DNA from: CAYVBW01 sp964449995 | Lineage (GTDB): Bacteria > Patescibacteriota > Microgenomatia > UBA1400 > PJMF01 | Assembly: GCA_964449995.1 (NCBI GenBank) | Contig: CAYVBW010000025.1 | Span: 1-6,860, forward strand | Reading direction: 5' to 3' | Length of the DNA stretch: 6,860 nucleotides | In this document: positions 1 to 5,817 of the stretch, one piece after another | Layout of the letters: each line of letters begins with the position of its first letter | How positions within the stretch are numbered: position 1 is the stretch's first letter | Position numbers and translations under genes: made by a program | Notes under the pieces: generated by a model | The model's database searches: none | Told to the model about the DNA's origin: nothing | The model's input: the letters and a program-made list of their open reading frames with translations, nothing else

Positions 1-2396
1 CTGATATCACTTATGGAACAAATAATGAGTTTGGATTTGATTATCTAAGAGATAATATGGTTCAATCTGTTGATCAGTTAGTGCAGCGTAGAAAAAACCC
101 TCATTTTTTTGCAATTATTGACGAGGCTGACTCCATATTGATTGATGAGGCCAGAACTCCGCTGATTATTTCAGCTCCAGATACGGAACCAACTCAGAAA
201 TATTTTGAATATGCCAAAATGGTTAAATCCTTAACAAAGGATCAAGACTATACCATTGATGAAAAGGCCAGGACAGCGACCTTAACAGATCTTGGGGTTA
301 AGCGATTGGAGAAAAAACTCAACGTTAACAATTTATATGAAGAAGATTTTTCAATTATTCACCACTTAGAGAGTGCGCTGAAAGCAATGACGGTCTTTCA
401 AAGAGACAAAGATTATATTGTCCGAGACAACGAGGTTATTATTGTTGATGAGCATACTGGGCGCTTAATGTATGGTCGACGCTATAGTGATGGCCTTCAT
501 CAGTCAATTGAAGCTAAAGAAGGAGTTCCAATTCAACAGGAGTCAAAAACACTGGCTACTGTTTCAATCCAGAATTATTTTAGAATGTATTCAAAATTAT
601 CTGGTATGACTGGAACAGCTTCTACAGAAGCTGATGAGTTTAATCAAATTTATCAAACAGATGTTGTAGTTATTCCTACTTACAAGCCAATTACTCGTGA
701 TGATAAGCCTGATGTAGTTTATAAAACTCAAGCAGCAAAACTGTCAGCTATTGCCAGAATGGTTGAGAAGATTCATGAAACTGGCCAGCCAGTTTTAATC
801 GGCACTCGTTCTATTGAAAACAACCAAATAATTTCGAATTTTCTAAAGAGAAGAGGGGTAAAGCATAATATTTTAAACGCCAAGAACCATGAGAGGGAGG
901 CATTTATTATTGCTGATGCTGGAAAAAAGGGCACAATTACTGTTGCAACTAACATTGCAGGTAGAGGTGTAGATATTATTTTGGGAGGAGCCAAGCCTGA
1001 ATTAAAAGATTATCGTAAGGAAAAAAGAACGGACAAGCCAGGAAAATTGCCTAAGAAATATCAGGGATTAGATTTACCGCCTTCAATCAACCCTGCCAAT
1101 TATGATCTAGAAGGTTATAAAAAAGCTGTAGATAAATGGCGTTTGGACAATAAAGAAGTCATTGATGCAGGGGGTTTATTTGTGATTGGTTCTGAAAGAC
1201 ACGAGTCTAGGAGAATAGATAATCAGTTGCGTGGTCGTTCTGGCAGATTGGGAGATCCTGGGGCTTCTCAGTTTTTTGTTAGTTTAGAAGACGAGATTAT
1301 GAGAATTTTTGGAGGTGATCAAATCTCCAAAGTTATGGATTTTTTAAAGATCAGTGAGGATCAACCGATTGAGCATTCAATGATTAGTAAGTCAATTGAA
1401 TCTGCTCAAGTAAAAGTTGAAACTTTCTTTTTCGATCAAAGAAAGCGTTTGGTTGATTTTGACGATGTCATGAATAAGCATCGAGAGATCATCTATCGTA
1501 GGCGTCGCCGATTACTGGAGCTGTCAACTAGAGAAATTGAAGAACAAGATTTAGAAGATAATTTACACTCCTCTGGCTCGGAAGAAAATGGCCATCATCA
1601 AGATTCTCTTCATCAAGAAATTTTAGCTTATATAAAAGAAGAAATTGACGTCATTGTTAATCGTCATGTGTCTCTAGAATCAACATATTCTGAGGATGAT
1701 ATTAATGCTTTGGTTAATGAGTTTGTTAAAATTGTTCCTTTTGATGACGTTTCTCAAAAGCAAATTGAAAAAAAATTACTATTAAACCCAAATCCAGACA
1801 CAGCAACTCAAGAATTGAATGATATCGTCACCCAAGTATATCAATCTAAAGAAAAAACTCTTGGACATGAAGTGATGAGACAACTTGAGCGCTATGTAAT
1901 TCTGTCTACTATAGATGAGAAATGGATTGACCACTTAGATCAAATGGAAGCTCTTAAAGAAGGGATTTGGCTTAGAGGTGATAAAGATACAGTTTTATCA
2001 GAATATAAAAAAGAATCATTTTTACTTTTCGAGGATTTAATTGGGACTATTGATTCTACAATTACTCACAGAATATTTAGGGTACAGCCGGCAAGAAGAG
2101 ATTCTGTTATTGCTCAGCAACTGCTTGATCAAGCTCAGTATCAAAAAGAAGATGTTAATGAGCCTTTAGCCAAAGAGGTGGCGGATGCTCAAACTCCCAC
2201 AGGAGTTCTTGCACCAAAAACTACTTCTGGTTCAGCAGCAGATTTGGCTAAAGTACTGAGTAAGGCTGGTTCGGTTAGCAATCCCACCAAAGGAACACAA
2301 AAGGCTAAGGTGGGTAGAAATTCTCCTTGTCCATGCGGTAGTGGATTGAAATACAAGGAATGTGGTTTGATCAACTCTCCTCAACATACTGGATAA
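1..2396 (+). CDS. secA: Preprotein translocase ATPase SecA (5' truncated by window edge)
   Basis: SecA is the cytosolic/membrane-peripheral ATPase that pushes unfolded preproteins through SecYEG. The frame is open from the window edge: the first full codon is nt 3 and gives DITYGTNNEFGFDYLRDN ahead of the first ATG at 57, so that ATG is internal and not a start. About 797 residues are visible. Missing are the N-terminus and the Walker A motif, roughly 170 residues by comparison with E. coli SecA. Seen in order: DEAD Walker B (nt 120-131) followed by SILIDEARTPLIIS, the SGMTGTA motif (near 600-620), NIAGRGVDIILGG (951-989), the arginine-rich motif VI block GSERHESRRIDNQLRGRSGR (from 1188), helical scaffold with FDDVMNKHREIIYRRRR, helical wing, a low-complexity linker, and a C-terminal SEC-C motif CPCGSG (2328-2363). 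Oddities: V instead of the usual T in GRG(T)DI, L instead of Q in GRSGR(Q)GDPG, and CG instead of CH after the third zinc cysteine. It heads the secA-mutM-Nudix unit. Identity is essentially certain. Confidence 0.98.
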   Translation, partial: DITYGTNNEFGFDYLRDNMVQSVDQLVQRRKNPHFFAIIDEADSILIDEARTPLIISAPDTEPTQKYFEYAKMVKSLTKDQDYTIDEKARTATLTDLGVKRLEKKLNVNNLYEEDFSIIHHLESALKAMTVFQRDKDYIVRDNEVIIVDEHTGRLMYGRRYSDGLHQSIEAKEGVPIQQESKTLATVSIQNYFRMYSKLSGMTGTASTEADEFNQIYQTDVVVIPTYKPITRDDKPDVVYKTQAAKLSAIARMVEKIHETGQPVLIGTRSIENNQIISNFLKRRGVKHNILNAKNHEREAFIIADAGKKGTITVATNIAGRGVDIILGGAKPELKDYRKEKRTDKPGKLPKKYQGLDLPPSINPANYDLEGYKKAVDKWRLDNKEVIDAGGLFVIGSERHESRRIDNQLRGRSGRLGDPGASQFFVSLEDEIMRIFGGDQISKVMDFLKISEDQPIEHSMISKSIESAQVKVETFFFDQRKRLVDFDDVMNKHREIIYRRRRRLLELSTREIEEQDLEDNLHSSGSEENGHHQDSLHQEILAYIKEEIDVIVNRHVSLESTYSEDDINALVNEFVKIVPFDDVSQKQIEKKLLLNPNPDTATQELNDIVTQVYQSKEKTLGHEVMRQLERYVILSTIDEKWIDHLDQMEALKEGIWLRGDKDTVLSEYKKESFLLFEDLIGTIDSTITHRIFRVQPARRDSVIAQQLLDQAQYQKEDVNEPLAKEVADAQTPTGVLAPKTTSGSAADLAKVLSKAGSVSNPTKGTQKAKVGRNSPCPCGSGLKYKECGLINSPQHTG

Positions 2397-2405
2397 TTTT
2401 ATTTT

Positions 2406-3254
2406 ATGCCGGAATTACCTGAAGTAGAAACTGTTAAACAACGTTTGCAATCTTTGATTAAAAATCAAAGGATTATGCAGATTAGAATCTTACACCATAA
2501 AAGTTTTATTGGCAGTAAAAATAAGATTGTCGGAGCTAGGGTAAAAAAAATTTCCAGAAAAGCCAAGATTTTACAAGTACATTTAGACAATGGGTTAAAT
2601 TTATTAATTCATTTAAAAATGACTGGTCAGTTAATTTTTATGAATAATGATATAAAGATTGGAGGCGGTCATCCTACTGCTGATTGGGTTGCTGATCTTC
2701 CTACAAGTCATACTAGAGTTATTTTTAAATTTAAATCAGGAGCAAAATTGTTTTTTAATGATATGAGAATTTTTGGCTGGATAAAAATTTTAGATGATAA
2801 AGAAGTAAGTCAGGAGCTGAGCAACTATGGTCCAGATGCAATAGATAAAAGTTTTAACCAAGAATATTTATTTGAAAAGCTAAAAAGTCGTAGTATCTCC
2901 ATTAAACAAGCAATCATGATTAGTGATATTGTTGGTGGTGTGGGCAATATTTACGCCTCTGAGGCTTTATTTGTAGCAGGAATTGATCCAACTAGGCCGG
3001 CTAAAAAATTGTCAAAACAGGAGGTAAAAAAGTTAGTTAAAGTTATTAAACAAGTTGTAAAAGAAGCAATTGAATTTAAGGGTACTACTTTTGATGGCAA
3101 ATTTGTGGATGTTAATGGTTTGTCCGGAAATTATCAGAAAAAATTAAAAGTTTATGGTAGAGAGGAAAAGCCTTGTCCCACCTGCGGTGAAAGGATTAAA
3201 AAGATTCAATTAGGAAATAGGGGTACATACTATTGTCAAAGCTGCCAAAAATAA
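2406..3254 (+). CDS. mutM: Formamidopyrimidine-DNA glycosylase (Fpg/MutM)
   Basis: Bifunctional DNA glycosylase/AP lyase that removes 8-oxoguanine and formamidopyrimidines from DNA. The 282 residues are full length for the family. The start is fixed by the invariant MPELPEVET: Pro2 is the Schiff-base nucleophile after Met removal and Glu3 the general acid. Lys54 in RKAK matches the conserved catalytic-domain lysine. The R-x-F of NDMRIFG (Arg121, Phe123) matches the residues that fill the void left by the flipped base. GGVGNIYASEALF (177-189) is the helix-two-turns-helix with Asn181. The C-terminal zinc finger has Cys257, Cys260, Cys277 and Cys280, with Arg272 on its hairpin. A loop of about 20 residues (GGGHPTADW..., 86-102) separates the HLKMTGQL strand from HTRVIF. 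The gene starts 9 nt after the secA stop with no clear Shine-Dalgarno sequence and ends 1 nt before the Nudix ATG, so translation is probably coupled. All known catalytic and zinc residues are present, so it should be active. Confidence 0.98.
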   Translation: MPELPEVETVKQRLQSLIKNQRIMQIRILHHKSFIGSKNKIVGARVKKISRKAKILQVHLDNGLNLLIHLKMTGQLIFMNNDIKIGGGHPTADWVADLPTSHTRVIFKFKSGAKLFFNDMRIFGWIKILDDKEVSQELSNYGPDAIDKSFNQEYLFEKLKSRSISIKQAIMISDIVGGVGNIYASEALFVAGIDPTRPAKKLSKQEVKKLVKVIKQVVKEAIEFKGTTFDGKFVDVNGLSGNYQKKLKVYGREEKPCPTCGERIKKIQLGNRGTYYCQSCQK

Positions 3255-3255
3255 T

Positions 3256-3771
3256 ATGAAGAGACAACTTCAACTAGCTGTAACAGTTTTTTTACACAAT
3301 AAGGGTAAATATTTGGTCTTGCACCGTCATAATAATAAAAAAGTTGATGCTGGAAGACTAAATGGAATTGGAGGTAAGGTTGAGGATAATGAAACATTTT
3401 TAGAAACAGCAATTAGGGAAACAAAAGAAGAAACAGGTTTCAGTGTTGACGAAAGTTGTATGAAGTTTTGCGGTTTGGTTAGAACTAGAGGCGGTTATCC
3501 TGTTGATTGGCTAGTTTGTTTTTTTAAAGCAAGTGTTCCCACTAATAAAGTTCCAGTAGGGAGTCAATGTAGGGAGGGAAAATTTTTATGGCTAAAACCT
3601 GAGGATCTATTCACACAGGGAATTGAGTTAGTAGACGACTTGCATTATTTGTTTGAAAAAATAACTTCAAATAAAAAAATATTTTTCGCTAATATCCGCT
3701 TGAATGATCAGGAAAAGGTTGAAAAAATAAAGATTAGTTACTCGCCTTTTGACAACTTAACAACTCCTTAA
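3256..3771 (+). CDS. Nudix hydrolase, MutT-like (probable nucleotide-pool sanitiser)
   Basis: A 171-residue Nudix (NTP pyrophosphohydrolase) domain protein, cytosolic. The complete Nudix box G-x5-E-x7-RE-x2-EE-x-G-F runs from Gly40 to Phe62 (GKVEDNE...RETKEETGF), with Glu55, Glu58 and Glu59 as the expected metal ligands. It is preceded by the strand-rich AVTVFLHNKGKYLVLHRH and the GIGG turn typical of MutT/NUDT1-like enzymes. The C-terminal 30 residues (KKIFFANIRL... onwards) lie beyond the core fold. The substrate cannot be read from sequence; 8-oxo-dGTP is suggested by the box type and by the position 1 nt downstream of mutM, which gives a two-enzyme oxidised-guanine repair pair. There is no Shine-Dalgarno sequence ahead of the ATG (TAA-T-ATG junction), consistent with translational coupling to mutM. 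Its last 38 nt overlap the end of the convergent transketolase C-subunit gene. Another nucleoside-diphosphate substrate is possible; the Nudix assignment itself is firm. Confidence 0.93.
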   Translation: MKRQLQLAVTVFLHNKGKYLVLHRHNNKKVDAGRLNGIGGKVEDNETFLETAIRETKEETGFSVDESCMKFCGLVRTRGGYPVDWLVCFFKASVPTNKVPVGSQCREGKFLWLKPEDLFTQGIELVDDLHYLFEKITSNKKIFFANIRLNDQEKVEKIKISYSPFDNLTTP

Positions 3772-4720
3772 CTTTGCTCATTAAATTATGGCTGGTAAGT
3801 CCATATTTCGCTTTTAATTCTTGGGGACTACCCGATTCTCCAAAAGTGTTTTCTACCCCAACCATAGCAAACTTGATTTCGTTTTTTATTGATTGGTTTA
3901 TATTTTTTGAGAGAACTTCTGCCACAGCTGAACCTAATCCGCCATGTATTTGATGGTCTTCAGCTGTAATTACTACTTTAGTTTCCTGAGCGGCTTTAAT
4001 TATGACTTTGGTGTCTAGAGGCTTAATAGTATGCATGTTGATCACTCTAACGGAGATATTCTCAGTTGCTAGTTTTTGTGCTGCCATGAGAGCTTCATGA
4101 ATCATTGTTCCACAGGCGATAATTGTAGCGTTGTTTCCTGGATGCAATGTTTGTGATTTACCAATGGTAAATTTTAAATTTTGAGTAATAGTGGGTAGTT
4201 TAGGCCTTGTTAATCTGAGATATGCTGGCCCTTGATCATTGGTTAGAGCATGAACAGCTTGAGTTGCCTGAAATGAGTCAGCTGGTTCGACGACCTTCAT
4301 GTTGGGTAGAGCTCTCATGATAGCAATATCTTCAAGTGCTTGGTGGGATGCCCCATCAGGTCCGGTAACTAACCCAGCATGTCCTCCAACAATTTTTACA
4401 TTCAATTTTCCATAAGCAACTGAGACTCTGATTTGATCCCAGCTTCTGCCAGGGTTGAAAACTGCAAAACTAGCAGCAAAAGGTATTTTTCCAGCCAAAG
4501 CAAGACCAGCGGCGACGCCTATTAAATTTTGTTCTGCCACTCCAACTTGAATAAAGCGATTAGGAAATTTATCTTTAAATTGGTTTAAGCGCATTGATTC
4601 TGTGAGGTCAGCGCACAAAGCAAAAACATTAGGATTTTGCTCAGCTAACTCCAGCATGCCTTGACCAAAACCATCTCTAGTGGCTGCTTTCTGGTTTGTA
4701 TTTTGTTGTTTTGAATTCAT
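3734..4720 (-). CDS. Transketolase, C-terminal subunit (split enzyme)
   Basis: The 328 residues cover the pyrimidine-binding and C-terminal domains of transketolase. With the N-terminal subunit they would form the thiamine-diphosphate enzyme that moves two-carbon ketol units between sugar phosphates (non-oxidative pentose phosphate pathway). Seen: GVAEQN with Glu63, the glutamate that activates the TPP pyrimidine ring; FAASFAVF...RSWDQIR (81-98); GGHAGLVTGPDGASHQALEDIA with His114 and His126; YLRLTRP (167-173); and the transketolase C-domain EDHQIHGGLGSAVAE (254-268) and GESGSP (294-299). The ATG lies 3 nt after the stop of the N-subunit gene on the same strand, so the pair is surely co-transcribed; GAAAAGAAATC inside the end of the upstream gene is at best a weak ribosome site. 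The 3' end overlaps the Nudix gene by 38 bp. 1-Deoxyxylulose-5-phosphate synthase is a relative but is a single longer chain, and the residue pattern here is transketolase. Confidence 0.96.
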   Translation of the reverse strand: MNSKQQNTNQKAATRDGFGQGMLELAEQNPNVFALCADLTESMRLNQFKDKFPNRFIQVGVAEQNLIGVAAGLALAGKIPFAASFAVFNPGRSWDQIRVSVAYGKLNVKIVGGHAGLVTGPDGASHQALEDIAIMRALPNMKVVEPADSFQATQAVHALTNDQGPAYLRLTRPKLPTITQNLKFTIGKSQTLHPGNNATIIACGTMIHEALMAAQKLATENISVRVINMHTIKPLDTKVIIKAAQETKVVITAEDHQIHGGLGSAVAEVLSKNINQSIKNEIKFAMVGVENTFGESGSPQELKAKYGLTSHNLMSKVKELLSCQKASN

Positions 4721-4723
4721 ATG

Positions 4724-5575
4724 TTACAGATTTCTTTTCAATTCACTAATAGCTTGTTTGGCTTGTTCTTGAGTTGGGGCTTTGCCATGCCAGCTACTAT
4801 TGCCTTCCATAAAACTCACCCCCTTTCCTGGAACTGTGTGGGCGATAATGGCAGAGGGTTGTTTATCTTGCTTGGCCTGTTTTACTGTTCTAATAATTTT
4901 TTTAAAATTATGCCCATCCATTTCATAAGTTTTCCACCCAAAAGCTTCAATTTTTTTTACTAGATTTTCTAGAGGCATTATTTCTTCCGTATTTCCTCCA
5001 ATTTGAATCATGTTGCGGTCAATAATTGCAGTTAAGTTGCTTAAGTGGTATTTGGCAGCCAACATATAAGCTTCCCAGGTTTGTCCTTCTTGTTGTTCTC
5101 CGTCACTAAGTAAGCAATAGATGTGGCCTTTCTTTTTATCTGATTTTAAAGCTATTGCTAAACCACAAGCTTGAGACAAACCTTGGCCTAGTGGCCCGGA
5201 ACTTATTTCAATTCCTGGAGCAGAATTTAATAAAGGATGTCCTTGTAGTGGGCTATTAATGCGTCTTAGAGTTTTTAATATGTTGTCAGAAAAATAACCT
5301 GATTTAGCTAAGGTTACATATAAAACAGGACAAATATGGCCGTTAGACAGCAAAACATAGTCTCGGTCTGCCCAAATTGGATTTTTTGGTCTGTGGTTAA
5401 CTAAATTAAAATATAAAGCTGTGAAAACATCTGTCATTCCTAAAGCACCAGCTGGATGACCTGATCCTGCTCTAGTTATCATTTCGATAACATCGATTCT
5501 AATCTCAGAAGCAATTTTCTTTAATTGTTTAAAGTTAACTTTTTCACTTTTTTCTGTAACAAGAGGAATGTTCAT
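4724..5575 (-). CDS. Transketolase, N-terminal (TPP diphosphate-binding) subunit
   Basis: A protein of 283 residues from the chosen ATG at 5575-5573, the partner of the C-subunit gene 3 nt downstream. It binds the diphosphate end of thiamine diphosphate and Mg2+. Seen: GSGHPAGALGMTD with His40, LSNGH with His80, GHPLLNSAPGIEISSGPLGQG (112-132), LLSDGEQQEGQTWEA (155-169) followed by DRN (186-188), which is the split GDG-x(n)-N cofactor motif with Ser in place of the first Gly, and SSWHGKAPT (260-268). The frame stays open to a GTG at 5635, adding 20 residues, but those codons run through a hairpin (5622-5642), show no family resemblance and precede the normal amphipathic start (FKQLKKIASEIR), so I prefer the ATG. 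No Shine-Dalgarno sequence is visible before either start. A two-gene transketolase is usual in archaea, many anaerobes and CPR bacteria. Length and motifs indicate an intact gene. Confidence 0.95.
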   Translation of the reverse strand: MNIPLVTEKSEKVNFKQLKKIASEIRIDVIEMITRAGSGHPAGALGMTDVFTALYFNLVNHRPKNPIWADRDYVLLSNGHICPVLYVTLAKSGYFSDNILKTLRRINSPLQGHPLLNSAPGIEISSGPLGQGLSQACGLAIALKSDKKKGHIYCLLSDGEQQEGQTWEAYMLAAKYHLSNLTAIIDRNMIQIGGNTEEIMPLENLVKKIEAFGWKTYEMDGHNFKKIIRTVKQAKQDKQPSAIIAHTVPGKGVSFMEGNSSWHGKAPTQEQAKQAISELKRNL

Positions 5576-5621
5576 CAAATAAATTCGCAAATTAGTATTA
5601 GTAATAGATATGAGCTCATTT
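5576..5621 (-). other. AT-rich leader of the transketolase operon
   Basis: This stretch lies between the preferred transketolase ATG and the hairpin block. It is AT-rich and holds a tandem hexamer (ATTAGT twice on the + strand, 5591-5602) and a perfect 10-bp palindrome ATGAGCTCAT (5610-5619). Either could belong to a promoter or operator, but I see no convincing -35/-10 pair and no ribosome site, so this is only a position where the operon promoter may lie. Confidence 0.3.
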
Positions 5622-5642
5622 CTGAGGGGTTTCACCCCTCAG
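5622..5642. repeat. Hairpin 1: 9-bp stem, 3-nt loop
   Basis: CTGAGGGGT / TTC / ACCCCTCAG is a perfect inverted repeat. The GTG at 5635-5633 that would extend the transketolase N-subunit lies at the loop, and the next codons are read from the stem. On the minus strand the stem is followed by AAATGAGC, not a T-run. Confidence 0.9.
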
Positions 5643-5649
5643 CATTTTG

Positions 5650-5664
5650 TCTTGCTTTGCAAGA
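5650..5664. repeat. Hairpin 2: 6-bp stem, 3-nt loop
   Basis: TCTTGC / TTT / GCAAGA is a perfect short inverted repeat, with a possible G-U pair extending it by one. It is the weakest of the four stems and could occur by chance if taken alone. Confidence 0.65.
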
Positions 5665-5684
5665 TCAAAGCCTGCTCCCCTGTC

Positions 5685-5712
5685 GCTTTAAGGGGTATTA
5701 GACCCTTAAAGC
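5685..5712. repeat. Hairpin 3: 10-bp stem, 8-nt loop
   Basis: GCTTTAAGGG / GTATTAGA / CCCTTAAAGC is a perfect inverted repeat. An upstream CCCCT (5677-5681) can alternatively pair with AGGGG (5691-5695), so two mutually exclusive folds are possible in a transcript. Confidence 0.9.
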
Positions 5713-5716
5713 TCCA

Positions 5717-5735
5717 CTAGGGGGAATCCCCCTAG
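5717..5735. repeat. Hairpin 4: 8-bp stem, 3-nt loop
   Basis: CTAGGGGG / AAT / CCCCCTAG is a perfect inverted repeat. A second CCCCC at 5738-5742 could compete for the GGGGG run (5720-5724). It sits 82 bp past the dnaE stop in the dnaE reading direction, with no T-run after it. Confidence 0.9.
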
Positions 5736-5817
5736 AACCCCCATTCTGATTTGTCTTTTCCACTCAGCAAGAAAGGCTGGCGGGTTATTTAATTAAAATA
5801 AATGTAGCAAATGATTT

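Larger units (their letters stand above)
5622..5748. repeat. G+C-rich block of four hairpins (REP/MITE-like or structured RNA)
   Basis: A 127-bp non-coding block between dnaE and the transketolase operon. By hand count it is about 52% G+C, clearly richer than the AT-rich genes around it. It contains four perfect inverted repeats in a row (5622-5642, 5650-5664, 5685-5712, 5717-5735), with G-runs and C-runs recurring as aggggt/acccct variants and a further CCCCC at 5738-5742. No coding frame of note runs through it. None of the hairpins is followed by a convincing T-run on the minus strand, the direction in which dnaE transcription would enter, so they are not standard intrinsic terminators. 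The density of perfect stems and the base composition resemble extragenic palindromic or miniature mobile elements; a conserved RNA is the alternative. The boundaries are my estimate. No protein that could move it is in the window. Confidence 0.7.

Noticed and set aside
57..59. ATG at 57 as the start of secA
   Set aside because: The frame is open upstream to the window edge and encodes the conserved SecA segment TYGTNNEFGFDYLRDN, so this Met is internal.
773..994. 73-codon open frame on the minus strand inside secA
   Set aside because: It lies wholly within the conserved SecA motor region on the other strand, and its translation shows no recognisable domain; a shadow of secA.
2189..2374. 61-codon open frame on the minus strand at the end of secA
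   Set aside because: It is antisense to the SecA linker and SEC-C motif and has no domain or start signal.
4721..4963. 80-codon plus-strand frame starting next to the transketolase junction
   Set aside because: It is antisense to the conserved WHGKAP end of the transketolase N-subunit; its hydrophobic look is a by-product of the reverse complement.
5576..5621. Sigma-70 promoter for the transketolase operon
   Set aside because: TACTAAT/TAATAC strings on the minus strand are weak -10 candidates, and no acceptable -35 lies at the right distance.
5622..5735. Hairpins as intrinsic terminators of dnaE
   Set aside because: On the minus strand none of the stems is followed by a T-run. Hairpin 1 is followed on the plus strand by CATTTTG, but no plus-strand gene leads into it.
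5622..5748. CRISPR array
   Set aside because: The hairpins differ in sequence and spacing; there is no repeated unit with regular spacers and no cas gene.
5749..5817. Possible tRNA or other RNA gene between the hairpin block and dnaE
   Set aside because: No cloverleaf, TTC loop or CCA-adjacent acceptor stem could be found; only a 4-bp CAGC/GCTG pairing is visible.
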